Assembly: GCF_020010925.1 (NCBI RefSeq)
Contig: NZ_JAGJBZ010000001.1
Span: forward strand, 2,294,001-2,358,000
Source: Streptomyces griseiscabiei
Lineage (GTDB): Bacteria; Actinomycetota; Actinomycetes; Streptomycetales; Streptomycetaceae
Direction of reading: 5' to 3'
DNA: 64,000 nt
The position numbers and the translations under genes are program-made. Position 1 is the first letter of the stretch. The number at the start of each line of letters is the position of its first letter. The notes under the pieces were generated by a model, which ran no database searches, was not told the origin of the DNA, and saw nothing but the letters and a program-made list of their open reading frames with translations. Below, piece by piece: positions 33,952 to 42,940 of this stretch.

Positions 33952-35153
33952 GGGACGTCGTGTCCTTCGCTGCTTGCGTCACGGGTACCGCCCGGACGCT
34001 CCCCCGCCTCGGGATGGGTGGCGCGGCCCGCGTCCGTGCCCTGCTTGAAGGCGGCCATGATCGCGGCCGTGTCCTCGCTGCGCCGCTTGGGTGCGGGCGA
34101 GGCGGAGGGGCCGGTCGAGACCAGGGCCATCGGGCGCTTGCGGCGCCGCTTGGGCAGACCGTCCTCGGTGGTGCCGACGGGCAGCGAGGGCTCGGGGTCG
34201 GCCGTGAACGCCGACAGGCCCGTCTCCACGGCCACCGGCTCCTGCCGGGACGCGATGGGTTCCATCGACGCCTCGGGCTGCCGGGGCTCCGGCATGCTGG
34301 TGAGCAGCTCGTCGGGGAGCAGCACGACCGCCCGCACACCTCCGTAGGGGGAGGTGGAGTCCACCGACACCGTGAAGCCGAACCGCTCGCAGAGGACACC
34401 GATCACCGCGAAGCCGAACTGCGGCGGGTTGCCGAGGCCGGAGACGCCCGTGGCCCGCTCGCTGGTGAGCAGCTTCTCGGCCCTGGCCTTCTCCTCCTCG
34501 TTCATACCGACGCCGGCGTCGTCGACGATGATGCAGACGCCCTTGGGCACGGAGCGGACGTTGATCTCGACCACGGTGTCCGGGCTGGAGTAGCTGGTCG
34601 CGTTGTCGAGCAGTTCCGCGAGGGCCAGCGCCACCGGTTCGACGGCCCGGCTGGTGACGCCGAAGTCGACCTTGGACAGGATGTGTGCCCGCTGGAAGTG
34701 GCGGATCCTGCCCTGGGCGCTGCGGACCACGTCGTAGACCGAGGCCACGTCACGGTGCCGGCCGAGCCAGCCCTCGCACAGCACGGCGATGGACTGCGCG
34801 CGCCGGCCGAACTGCGCGTTCATGTGGTCGATCTCCAGGAGGTCCTGGAGCATGACGGAATCGCCGTACTTGCGCTGCAGCCCCGAGATGATGCGCTGCT
34901 GCTCCGCGGCGAGACCCTGGAGGGTCCGCATGGCGGACTTCAGGGCGGTCCTCGTCTCCCCCTCGGCCTCCTGCTGGGCCGAGCGAACGGATTCCGAGTA
35001 TTGGCTCTCCAACTCACCGTAGTGGTTTCGAAGCCCTGCGATCTCCTGCCGTAATCTGCGCGCCGCCCGTCGCTGACGAACAATGAGGGCGACGGCGACA
35101 AGGGTTACGACAAGAAGTGCCCAGAGCGCCGGATTTTGTATGTATTGCGTCAT
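33948..35153 (-). CDS. cvnA: CvnA sensor histidine kinase-like protein, conservon 2
   Basis: A 401-residue protein, much shorter than CvnA of conservon 1. One N-terminal TM helix (about 9-24) leads straight into a coiled coil (about 30-95, RLRQEIAGLRNHYGELESQY) with no extracytoplasmic sensor. A kinase core follows with EIDHMNAQFGRRAQS, N-box LALAELLDNATSYSS, VDDAGVGMNEEE and GLGNPPQFGFAVIGVLC. The C-terminal 100 residues are disordered and basic. The architecture matches CvnA9/RarA. It is the first gene of the five-gene operon, starting divergently from the flavoprotein over 579 bp. Confidence 0.9.
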   Translation of the reverse strand: MTQYIQNPALWALLVVTLVAVALIVRQRRAARRLRQEIAGLRNHYGELESQYSESVRSAQQEAEGETRTALKSAMRTLQGLAAEQQRIISGLQRKYGDSVMLQDLLEIDHMNAQFGRRAQSIAVLCEGWLGRHRDVASVYDVVRSAQGRIRHFQRAHILSKVDFGVTSRAVEPVALALAELLDNATSYSSPDTVVEINVRSVPKGVCIIVDDAGVGMNEEEKARAEKLLTSERATGVSGLGNPPQFGFAVIGVLCERFGFTVSVDSTSPYGGVRAVVLLPDELLTSMPEPRQPEASMEPIASRQEPVAVETGLSAFTADPEPSLPVGTTEDGLPKRRRKRPMALVSTGPSASPAPKRRSEDTAAIMAAFKQGTDAGRATHPEAGERPGGTRDASSEGHDVP

Positions 35154-35732
35154 GAGACCCTCTTCAGGCGGCTGAGAGCCAGCTACTGAATTCCTGTCAA
35201 TTCACACATACCGAAGGTCAGCCATTCCAGGGTTGCCACGAGGAATTCACCAAAGACGATGGATGCCTCTTTTGCACCCATCCGTCCACTCGGTAAGTGC
35301 GGTGATCGTATCATCACTCAAGCGCATGACAGGTCGTCAACAGAGGCGGTCCTCGCGACAGTTGAGCCGAACCGGAACATCCCGTACACGACCCCGCGCC
35401 ATGGCCGAATCCGACCGACCGACAGGTATCCGCTCCGGGGCGGTGCGTCAGCGCTCATCGGCCCTGATTCCAGCCACAGTTGGCGGTCCCGACCGTCGCG
35501 CGACGGCGTTCCGCGAGCCATGATGGGCCGTAAGCGGAACTTCGGGGGGAGAACGCTGTGGGAGGGGACCACCGACCCTGCTCCGGACTCGGGGCAGGGT
35601 ATTCGTGCGCGCACGCACCACTGACGGTCGGCATCGGCCCGCACGGCTCGCCCAGCTGATCCCGCCCCAGGAGCACGACGAACCAGCGGCGGCGCGCCGA
35701 CGCTCCGCCGCGTCCACATCACGGAGACTGGC
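35154..35732. other. 579-bp divergent intergenic region with a palindrome
   Basis: It separates conservon 2 from the flavoprotein gene. It contains GTGAT-N6-ATCAC at 35302-35317, an operator-like inverted repeat in a locally AT-richer block (35281-35340). Short frames crossing it lack coding bias, including a 33-codon one from ATG 35521, so I call no gene. Promoters for both neighbours should lie here. Confidence 0.45.
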
Positions 35733-37229
35733 ATGTCACACCAAGCGCACGGAGCCGTCAACAGGCGTCAGTTCCTCACCCGGTTCGCGGCCGGGACCAT
35801 CGCCCTCGTGGCCGGTTTCGACCTCGTCACCCGGCAGTGGGTGACCGAGGCCGCGGCGGCGGACAGCACGTCCTTCGCCGCGTCGCCGTCCCTCGACGGC
35901 AGCCTCGTCTTCGACGCTGCGTCCCTCACGGCGAACGGGCACGACCAGGGCAACATCGTGTTCAGAAGACCCAGCGCGGTGCTCCGGCCCGGTTCGGTCC
36001 AGGACATCAGAAAGATGGTCGGCTTCTGCGCCGACCACGGCATCGAGGTCGCACCGGCCGGCGCGCACCACGCGATGTACGGGCAGCCGCTCGTCAGCCG
36101 GGGCCTCGTCATCGAGATGCGGTCGCTGGACACCATCCACTCGATCGGCACGGACGGCGCCGACGTCGACGCCGGAGTGCTGTGGAAGGACCTGATCGTC
36201 GCCGCGTACGCGCAGGGCCTCACCCCGGCGTCCATCACCAGCTACCTCGGCACGACGGTCGGCGGGACCCTGTCCATCGGCGGCATCGGGATGATGTCCG
36301 CCTACCGGGCCGGGGCCCAGGTCGACCATGCCCGGCGGCTCCAGGTGGTCACCGGCGAGGGCCGGATGAAGTGGTGCTCCGACAGCCAGAACAGCGACCT
36401 GTTCGAGGCGGCGCTCGCCGGACTCGGGCAGTGCGGGGTGATCACCCGGGCGACCGTCGACCTGGTCCCGGCCAAGCAGTTGGCCCGTACGTACCGGATC
36501 GGGTACACCGACATCCCGACGTTCTTCCGGGACATCCGTGTCCTGGCGAACCGGGGCGAGTTCGACTCGCTCGGCAGCATCCCCCAGCCGGGCACCGCAC
36601 AGCCCCTGACGCTGTGGGCGACCGTCTTCCACAACCCGGGCGAGACACCCGACGGATCGCACCTGCTGCGCGGGCTCAGCCCGGCGGCGGACTCGGCGGC
36701 CTTCGAAGACGCCCCCTACCTCGACTACATCTCCCTCGTCACGAACATGTACGACTCCTTCACGGCCAACCTGGACTGGGACGCGAAGGTCAAGCCCTGG
36801 TCGGACCTGTTCCTGCCGGACGGCGCCGTCGAGGAGTACGTCGAGTCGGTGTTCTCGTCACTGACCCCCGAGGACCTCGGGCCGACCGGCTTCGGCCTGG
36901 TCTTCCCGATGCTGCGGTCGAGCTACGGCCGGCCGCTGCTCAGGCTCCCCGACGACGGCAGCGGCCCCTGGGTCTGGCTCGTCAGCGTGCTGACCGACTC
37001 GGCGGCGTCCGGCCCCGACCCCGACTTCGCGGCACGGATGACCGCCCGCAACTACCGCTACTACCAGGACGCCGCCGCGGTCGGCGGCGTCCGCTACCCG
37101 CACGGCCCGTGCCCCTTCACGGCAGCCGACTGGCAGGCGCACTACGGCTCGATGTGGACGCAGTTCGCCTCGTGGAAGACCCAGTACGACCCGTGCGGCA
37201 TCCTGACGCCCGGGCCGGGGATCTTCTGA
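35733..37229 (+). CDS. Tat-exported FAD-linked oxidase, cytokinin dehydrogenase-like
   Basis: A 498-residue secreted flavoprotein. The Tat signal NRRQFLTRF (residues 10-18) is followed by a hydrophobic stretch and cleavage near AAAA. The FAD-binding PCMH domain (about 65-250) has VAPAGAHHAMYGQPLVSRG, where a His could bind FAD covalently, and SYLGTTVGGTLSIGGIG. The C-terminal domain (about 260-498) ends DPCGILTPGPGIF, as in cytokinin dehydrogenases. Its reaction would be oxidation of an amine or alcohol with O2 or another acceptor; whether cytokinins are the substrate is inference. Two strong hairpins follow. The ATG at 35733 puts the RR motif at the right distance. Confidence 0.85.
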   Translation: MSHQAHGAVNRRQFLTRFAAGTIALVAGFDLVTRQWVTEAAAADSTSFAASPSLDGSLVFDAASLTANGHDQGNIVFRRPSAVLRPGSVQDIRKMVGFCADHGIEVAPAGAHHAMYGQPLVSRGLVIEMRSLDTIHSIGTDGADVDAGVLWKDLIVAAYAQGLTPASITSYLGTTVGGTLSIGGIGMMSAYRAGAQVDHARRLQVVTGEGRMKWCSDSQNSDLFEAALAGLGQCGVITRATVDLVPAKQLARTYRIGYTDIPTFFRDIRVLANRGEFDSLGSIPQPGTAQPLTLWATVFHNPGETPDGSHLLRGLSPAADSAAFEDAPYLDYISLVTNMYDSFTANLDWDAKVKPWSDLFLPDGAVEEYVESVFSSLTPEDLGPTGFGLVFPMLRSSYGRPLLRLPDDGSGPWVWLVSVLTDSAASGPDPDFAARMTARNYRYYQDAAAVGGVRYPHGPCPFTAADWQAHYGSMWTQFASWKTQYDPCGILTPGPGIF

Positions 37230-37234
37230 GCCGC

Positions 37235-37276
37235 CGGTCCCCGGGCCGCGCCGCAGATCACGCGGCCCGGGGACCG
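37235..37276. terminator. intrinsic terminator 1 after the flavoprotein gene
   Basis: A perfect 16-bp stem (CGGTCCCCGGGCCGCG and complement), 10-base loop, 5 bp after the stop. Confidence 0.85.
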
Positions 37277-37296
37277 CACGGCTTCACTCTTTCGGT

Positions 37297-37334
37297 CCCT
37301 CTCTCCGGCCGGGTGCGCCCGGCCGGAGAGAGGG
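37297..37334. terminator. intrinsic terminator 2 after the flavoprotein gene
   Basis: A perfect 17-bp stem (CCCTCTCTCCGGCCGGG and complement), loop TGCG. In tandem with the preceding hairpin it isolates the SpoIIE gene from upstream transcription. Confidence 0.85.
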
Positions 37335-37498
37335 CCGCAACGCGGCCGATGTCAGGTGGGGCGGGAGGGACAGGAGTCGTCCCCCGTGACGGTTCGCCGG
37401 AACCCGCGCCCCGATGCTGCGGATCCACCGGGTCCCGCGGCCGGTTCGCGCCTATCGTGGAACGGCACACCGACGCTCGGCGCCAAGGCAGGCTGGAC

Positions 37499-38752
37499 AT
37501 GAGGGAACCGCATATCGACTATGCGGAGGTGTTCCGGGCCCTGCCCGGCATGGTGGCGCTGCTCACGCCCGAACTGGTGTACGTCGACGCCAACGACGAC
37601 TTCGCTCGGCTGGCCGGGCGCAGCCGGGAGCAGCTGCTGGGCCGGTACATCTTCGACGTCTTCCCCGAGAACCCGAACGAACCGGCCGCGGCCGGTATGC
37701 GGGAGACCCGGGAGTCGATGCTGCGCGCGGTGGCCACCGGCGAGCGCGACACGATGGCGCTGCTCCGGTACGACATCGAGGACCCCCAGCGCCCCGGCCT
37801 CTGGCAGGAGCACTACTGGAGCCCGGTCAACGCCCCCGTCCTCGGCCCGGACGGCAAGGTCGCCCTGATCATCCACCGGGTGGAGGAGGTCACCGAGCTC
37901 ATCCGCGCCCGGGGCGGCCCCGGCGGGGACACCGGGGGCGCCCCCGGGGGCGACAGCCGGGCCCGGGTGCTGGAGGCCGAGCTGTACACCCGAGCCCGGG
38001 AGCTGCAGGAGGTCAACGAACGGCTGCGGACCGCCCACGCCCATGAGCGCGAGGTGGCGCTGGCGCTCCAGGCGGCGATGCTGCCCCCGCCCGGCCCGAC
38101 CGCACCGCACGACGCGGCGGTCAGATACCGCCCGGCCATCGGCGCGCTGAACGTGTGCGGCGACTGGTACGACCTGGTCGGGCTGCCCGGCCAGGGCCTC
38201 GCGGTGGCCGTGGGCGACGTCGTGGGCCACGGTCTGGCGGCGGCCTGTGTCATGGGGCAGCTGCGCAGTGCGCTGAGCGGCGCCACCCGGGTCGCGGAGG
38301 GTCCGGCCCAGGCCCTGGAGGCCCTCGACCGCTACGCCCGCTCCGTGGAGGGCGCCGAGTCGACCACCTGTGTGACGACCTTCATCGACTGGGACAGCCA
38401 CACCATCACCTACAGCTGCGCGGGCCATCCGCCGCCCGCGCTGGTGCACCCCGACGGCACCGTCACCTTCCTCGACGGCGCCACCGACCCGCCGCTCGCC
38501 GCCCGCCCCGTCGAGGCGGTCCGTCCCCAGATCCGGACGCCCTTCGTCGAGGACTCCACGCTGGTGCTGTACACGGACGGGTTGATCGAGCGCCGTACCG
38601 AGGGCATCGACACCGGTCTGGGGCGCCTCGCGGACTCCCTGGCCCACCACCGCAAGCAGGACCCCGAGACCCTGGCCGACGCCCTCCTCGCCGATCTGCT
38701 GCCGCCCTCCGGCAACACCGACGACACCGCGCTGATCGTCCTGCGGCTGTGA
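37499..38752 (+). CDS. PAS-SpoIIE serine phosphatase
   Basis: A 417-residue cytoplasmic PP2C-type phosphatase of the RsbU/SpoIIE group, which dephosphorylates anti-anti-sigma proteins. A PAS domain (about 5-135; ALTPELVYVDANDDFARLAG-like, FDVFPENPNEPAA) is followed by a coiled linker. The phosphatase domain (about 195-417) has LQAAMLPPPG, CGDWYDL (metal Asp), VGDVVGHGLAAA (metal Asp), CAGHPPPALVHPDG, LYTDGLIERR and NTDDTALIVLRL. The ATG at 37499 is the first start giving the PAS domain; the frame is open far upstream as a shadow. It is monocistronic between terminators and a convergent gene. Confidence 0.9.
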   Translation: MREPHIDYAEVFRALPGMVALLTPELVYVDANDDFARLAGRSREQLLGRYIFDVFPENPNEPAAAGMRETRESMLRAVATGERDTMALLRYDIEDPQRPGLWQEHYWSPVNAPVLGPDGKVALIIHRVEEVTELIRARGGPGGDTGGAPGGDSRARVLEAELYTRARELQEVNERLRTAHAHEREVALALQAAMLPPPGPTAPHDAAVRYRPAIGALNVCGDWYDLVGLPGQGLAVAVGDVVGHGLAAACVMGQLRSALSGATRVAEGPAQALEALDRYARSVEGAESTTCVTTFIDWDSHTITYSCAGHPPPALVHPDGTVTFLDGATDPPLAARPVEAVRPQIRTPFVEDSTLVLYTDGLIERRTEGIDTGLGRLADSLAHHRKQDPETLADALLADLLPPSGNTDDTALIVLRL

Positions 38753-38773
38753 CCGGCGGGGCCGGCCGAACCG

Positions 38774-38787
38774 CTGCGGGCCCGCAG
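38774..38787. terminator. short palindrome between convergent genes
   Basis: CTGCGGGCCCGCAG is a perfect 14-bp palindrome between the stops at 38752 and 38792. It could form a cruciform or a weak hairpin with a forced loop. Confidence 0.35.
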
Positions 38788-38791
38788 GGAC

Positions 38792-39964
38792 TCACTTGCC
38801 CCAGATCTTCCGGTACCCCTCCTCGTAGCCCGAGGGGTCCCAGCTCGTCGCGCCTTCGCTGTTGTCGGCCGTGCTGATGTGGACGGGGGCCACATAGCCG
38901 CTGGCCGGGCGGTCGGAGAAGGCGCGGTTGAACTCGTCGACGATCTGCCAGCCCTGCAGGGAGAGCGGTTCGGGGACCGTGGCCGCCTGGTACTGACCGC
39001 TGTTGACACGCTGGAAGGCCGAGGGGTCGCCGTCCCCCGCGCCGATGTTGAAGGGCGGTCCGGAGCCGTCCTTCCCGGCCGCGCGGAAGGCGGGCGCGGC
39101 GTCGGCGAAGTACAGGTCGTTGATGGCGACGGAGTGCGTCCAGCGGCTCTGGAAGCGGGAGAGCAGCGAGGAGACCTCGCGGGGGGTGCGGCTGGCGGCG
39201 TCGGAGATCGGGATGTTCTCGTACGACAGGAGGTCCACGCCCGCGCAGCCGGCGAGTTCCTCTCTGATCAGGTCGGACTTGTTCTTGGCGAAGGGGATCG
39301 AGGCGTCGGTGAAGATCACGACGCCGGCGTCGCCGCCCGAGGTCGAGATGACCCATTGGGCGCTGATCCTGGCCACGTCCTCGACCTGGGTGGTGACGTT
39401 GGTGAAGAGGGCGGGGCGCCTGCTGGGGCCGGGGGTGGCGACCGCGTGCCAGCCGATGAGGGGGATGCCCGCCCGCTCGGCGCGGGCGAGCTGCTGCGAG
39501 ACCGAGTTGGGGTCGAAACCCCCGATGACGATGCCGGAGGGGCGGAGGGTCACGGCCTCGCTCATCGCCGCCTGGATTCCGGCGGGGGTGCCGCCGCCGT
39601 CGATCACCCGGACGTTCCATCCGATGACCCGCGCGGCCTCCCGAACGCCCTGGGCGGCGCCCGCGACTCCGGGGTTGGTCATGGTCTGGGCGACGTAGAC
39701 GATGGTCCGGCCGGTCACGGCCTCGGGGCCGGTGCTGGGGCCGTTCCAGGGGACGTCGGTCCGCTCGGCCCGGCCGACGGCGGCCCTGGCCTCGGTGTAC
39801 GCCTCGGGGCAGCCGCCCGTGCCCGTGCCGGTGGGGTCCGGCCCGCTCGACGACCCGCGTTCGCAGCCGGCGAGGAGGGCGGTGGTCACGGTCAGCGTCA
39901 GCAGGGCGGTCGCCGCGCACCGGGCCGGGGACGCGCCGGAGTGGGTCTTGCGGGTGTGGTGCAC
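38792..39964 (-). CDS. sugar ABC transporter substrate-binding lipoprotein, RbsB-like
   Basis: A 390-residue lipoprotein. The signal peptide ends in lipobox LLAGC (Cys34). The mature part is a type I periplasmic-binding fold: TIVYVAQTMTNPGVAGAAQG, SGIVIGGFDPNSV, GIPLIGWHAVA, DAGVVIFTDAS. It is the third gene of an ATPase-permease-binding protein unit, 122 bp after the permease. The cargo is a sugar or related polar molecule. The unusual order (binding protein last) and the lack of a kinase or isomerase neighbour leave the substrate open. Confidence 0.9.
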   Translation of the reverse strand: MHHTRKTHSGASPARCAATALLTLTVTTALLAGCERGSSSGPDPTGTGTGGCPEAYTEARAAVGRAERTDVPWNGPSTGPEAVTGRTIVYVAQTMTNPGVAGAAQGVREAARVIGWNVRVIDGGGTPAGIQAAMSEAVTLRPSGIVIGGFDPNSVSQQLARAERAGIPLIGWHAVATPGPSRRPALFTNVTTQVEDVARISAQWVISTSGGDAGVVIFTDASIPFAKNKSDLIREELAGCAGVDLLSYENIPISDAASRTPREVSSLLSRFQSRWTHSVAINDLYFADAAPAFRAAGKDGSGPPFNIGAGDGDPSAFQRVNSGQYQAATVPEPLSLQGWQIVDEFNRAFSDRPASGYVAPVHISTADNSEGATSWDPSGYEEGYRKIWGK

Positions 39965-40086
39965 GGATGGCTCCTCGCGGAGGGACGAGCGGGAGAAGGC
40001 GGCCGGGACGCGGCGGCGGTGCGCGCGGTCGAGGTCACGTCGAGGTCATGTCGGGCTCTTGCGCCGTCTCCCGCCGCCGAGGCGGG

Positions 40087-41190
40087 TCATGCGGTGGCTC
40101 CGGCCGGTGGAGGCGGGTCGGGCGGTGGCTCCGACGGCACGGCGGGCGCGTCACGGGCCGAGAAGGCACCGGTGCGCATACGGCGACGGGCGGCCCAGCC
40201 GGCCAGCCCGACGGCGAGGAGCAGGGTGCCGCCGTGGAACAGGGGCACGGTCCAGAAGTCGGCGCCCAGCTGGGCGATGCCGGTGAGGCCGACGGCGAGG
40301 ACGGCGACGGCGACGAGGGTGCCCAGGGCGTTGGGGCGGCCGGGTTTGATCGCGGTGGAGCCGAGGAGGGCGCCCACGAAGGCGGGCAGCAGATAGTCGA
40401 GGCCGACGCTCGGATTGCCGATCTGCTGCTGGGCCGCGAGCAGCACCCCGGCGAGGCCGACGATCAGGCCCGACGCGGCGAACGCGCAGACCGTGTACCT
40501 GCGGACGGGGATGCCCACCAGGTCGGCGGCGCGCGGGTTCGACCCGACGACGTACAGGTAGCGGCCGATCGGCAGCCGCTCCAGCACCAGCCAGAGGACG
40601 ACGGCGAGCGCCAGCACGTAGAAGGCGGGGACCGGGAGGCCGAGGAACGTGGAGGTGTAGAGGTCGGTGAAGGCCGGCGGGAGACCCTGCGGGCCGGGGA
40701 CGATCCGGCCGCCGTCGGTGATCCAGCCGGTCATGGCGAACATCATGCTGCCGGTGCCGAGGGTGGCGATGAAGGAGTCGATCCTGCCGAACTCGACGAC
40801 GACGCCGTTGAGGACGCCGACGACCAGACCCCCGGCGGTCACGGCAAGACAGGCGAGCGGCCAGGGCCAGCCCTCCTCGACGATGAGGTACAGCACCATG
40901 ACGTGGGCCAGCCCGAGGCCGTAGCCGATGGAGAGGTCGAACGCGCCGGTCACGATGGGGACCATGGCGGCGAGCGCGAGGACGGCCGGGATCGACTGGG
41001 TGGAGAGGATCGAGTCGAGGGTGTCCAGGGTGGGGAAGGTGCGCGGCAGGGCCAGGGAGAAGACCAGGACGAGCAGGGCGGTGAGGACGAGGAGGCCGTA
41101 GGCGCCGATGAAGTGTCCGCCGGACCGGGCACGCAGGCCGGGGCTCCGGGTGCGCCGGCGGTGCGGTGGCCGGGCGGGCGGGGCCGTCAC
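40087..41190 (-). CDS. sugar ABC transporter permease, RbsC-like
   Basis: A 367-residue BPD_transp_2 permease with about nine to ten TM helices from residue 25. The family signatures are VTGAFDLSIGYGLGLAHV (usual D(L/I)S motif) and RRYTVCAFAASGLIVGLAGV. It probably works as a homodimer with the downstream-paired ATPase. The GTG at 41190 overlaps the ATPase stop (GTGA), which sets the start; the longer frame to 41316 is a shadow of the ATPase 3' end. Confidence 0.9.
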   Translation of the reverse strand: MTAPPARPPHRRRTRSPGLRARSGGHFIGAYGLLVLTALLVLVFSLALPRTFPTLDTLDSILSTQSIPAVLALAAMVPIVTGAFDLSIGYGLGLAHVMVLYLIVEEGWPWPLACLAVTAGGLVVGVLNGVVVEFGRIDSFIATLGTGSMMFAMTGWITDGGRIVPGPQGLPPAFTDLYTSTFLGLPVPAFYVLALAVVLWLVLERLPIGRYLYVVGSNPRAADLVGIPVRRYTVCAFAASGLIVGLAGVLLAAQQQIGNPSVGLDYLLPAFVGALLGSTAIKPGRPNALGTLVAVAVLAVGLTGIAQLGADFWTVPLFHGGTLLLAVGLAGWAARRRMRTGAFSARDAPAVPSEPPPDPPPPAGATA

Positions 41191-42794
41191 GGGGTCGTCG
41201 CGGTGCCGGCGGGGGGCATGGCCGAGGCCGCCCGGGTCAGTCCCGCGACCGTGAGGGCCGGACCGCTCAGCTCGGCCGCCACCGCTCCCCGGACGAAGAC
41301 CAGGGCCCGCCCGCACACCCCCGCGACCTCTTCGAAGTCGGTGGAGACGAGGAGGATCGCGAGGCCCCGGGCCCGCGCCTCGTCGAGCAGGCGGTGGAGG
41401 GCCGCCTTGGCGCCGATGTCCACGCTCGCCGTCGGTTCCTCAAGGACCAGCAGCCGCAGTCCGGTCCGCAGCCAGCGGCCGATGACGACCTTCTGCTGGT
41501 TGCCGCCGGACAGGGTGGCGAGGGGGGCCTCGCTGTCGGGGGGCCGCACCGAGAACCGTTCGATCAGGGCGGTCGCCTCGGCGCGTTCCCGGCGGGGCGC
41601 GATCCAGCGCGGTGCCGGACCGTCCCCGGCGCGCGGGTTGGCCAGCAGGTTCTCCCGGACGGTCAGGTCGGCGAGGCAGCTCTCCCGCTGCCGGTCGCCG
41701 GGGACGAGGGCGACCCCGTGGGCGACGGCGTCGGCGACGGTACGGGGGCGGTAGGGGACGCCGTCGAGGAGGGCCCGTCCGCCGAGGAGGGGCCGGGCGC
41801 CGGCGAGGGCCCGGCCCAGCTCCGTGTGTCCGGCACCGGAGAGTCCGACCAGGCCGACGGCCTCCCCGGCTCTCAGTTCCAGTCCGACCGGTCCCGCGCC
41901 GGAGGTCCGTACGCCGTCGAGGGCGAGGACCACCGGGCCGCCGGACCGGGCGACGGCGAGGCGGCGGGCCGCTGGTCCCGCGGTGGGGGGACCTAGGCCG
42001 GCAGGTGCGGTGGGGGGACCGGCCGGGCCGGCCGGTTCCTCACCGGTGATGTCGCGCACCAGGCGGAGGGGGTGGTGCCCGGCCGTGGAGCCGTGGCTGA
42101 CGAGACGGCCGTCGCGCAGGACGGCGAAGGCGTCGGCGACCTCGTACACCTCGTCGAGGCGGTGACTGACGTAGAGGATGCCGTGGCCGCGGTCGCGCAG
42201 GGTGTGCAGGACGCGGAAGAGGCGGGCGCAGTCGGCGGCGGGGAGGCGGGCGGTCGGTTCGTCGAGGACGATGAGCCGCGCCCGGGTGGCCAGGGCGCGG
42301 GCGATCGCGACGAGGGACCGTTCGGCGGGGGCGAGCCGGGCCATCGGGGCGTCGGGATCGATCCGGCCGCCGACGAGCGCCAGGGCCTCGGTGCAGCGGT
42401 CCCGGGTGCGCCCCCAGGAGATGAGTCCGGCGCGGCGCGCGTACCCGGTGCTCAGGGCGATGTTCTCGGCGACCGTCATCCACTCCACGAGCCCGAGGTC
42501 CTGGTGGATGAAGGACATGAGGTGGGTGGTGGGGCGGCTCCCGAGCGGCTGTCCGGCCACGGTGATCAGGCCCGCGTCGGCGTGGTGGACACCGGCGAGG
42601 ATCTTGATGAGGGTGGACTTTCCGGCGCCGTTGGGGCCGAGGAGCGCCAGCACGCTGCCCGCGTGGACGTCGAGGTCGACACCGGCCAGGGCGAGGGTGC
42701 CGCCGAATCGTTTGGTGAGGCCGCGGACACGGACCAGCGGTTCCGGCCCGCTGAGCGGGTCCGGCCGCGCCGAGGTGTCGTGAGCGTCGTGCAC
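41187..42794 (-). CDS. sugar ABC transporter ATPase with two NBDs, RbsA/MglA-like
   Basis: A 535-residue fused double ATPase. NBD1 has Walker A GPNGAGKST, IHQDLGLVEWMTVAENIALS, a degenerate signature LAPAERSLVAIARAL and Walker B LIVLDEPTA. A Gly/Pro/Ala-rich linker follows near 255-290. NBD2 has an imperfect Walker A GLSGAGHTELG (no GK[ST], as usual for this family), good signature LSGGNQQK and LLVLEEPTASVD. It is first in the importer operon, coupled to the permease. It starts divergently from nothing; the SpoIIE gene lies upstream on the same strand. Confidence 0.93.
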   Translation of the reverse strand: MHDAHDTSARPDPLSGPEPLVRVRGLTKRFGGTLALAGVDLDVHAGSVLALLGPNGAGKSTLIKILAGVHHADAGLITVAGQPLGSRPTTHLMSFIHQDLGLVEWMTVAENIALSTGYARRAGLISWGRTRDRCTEALALVGGRIDPDAPMARLAPAERSLVAIARALATRARLIVLDEPTARLPAADCARLFRVLHTLRDRGHGILYVSHRLDEVYEVADAFAVLRDGRLVSHGSTAGHHPLRLVRDITGEEPAGPAGPPTAPAGLGPPTAGPAARRLAVARSGGPVVLALDGVRTSGAGPVGLELRAGEAVGLVGLSGAGHTELGRALAGARPLLGGRALLDGVPYRPRTVADAVAHGVALVPGDRQRESCLADLTVRENLLANPRAGDGPAPRWIAPRRERAEATALIERFSVRPPDSEAPLATLSGGNQQKVVIGRWLRTGLRLLVLEEPTASVDIGAKAALHRLLDEARARGLAILLVSTDFEEVAGVCGRALVFVRGAVAAELSGPALTVAGLTRAASAMPPAGTATTP

Positions 42795-42940
42795 GGACGG
42801 CTCCGGGGGTCGGCCTGGCGAGTACTTCCCGAGTTCGGCTTGCGCCAGCGATGCTAACCGCCCATATCACTTCATTTACGGCATTTAGCCACCCACTGTG
42901 ACCCCAACGGGTCAGTGCCCGGCACGCGGTACCGGTCCCG

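Noticed and set aside
35521..35622. A 33-codon ORF in the divergent region before the flavoprotein
   Set aside because: No ribosome site, poor codon bias and no recognisable sequence.
41187..42794. Defective ATPase because NBD2 lacks a canonical Walker A
   Set aside because: A degenerate Walker A in the second half is normal for RbsA/MglA-type ATPases.
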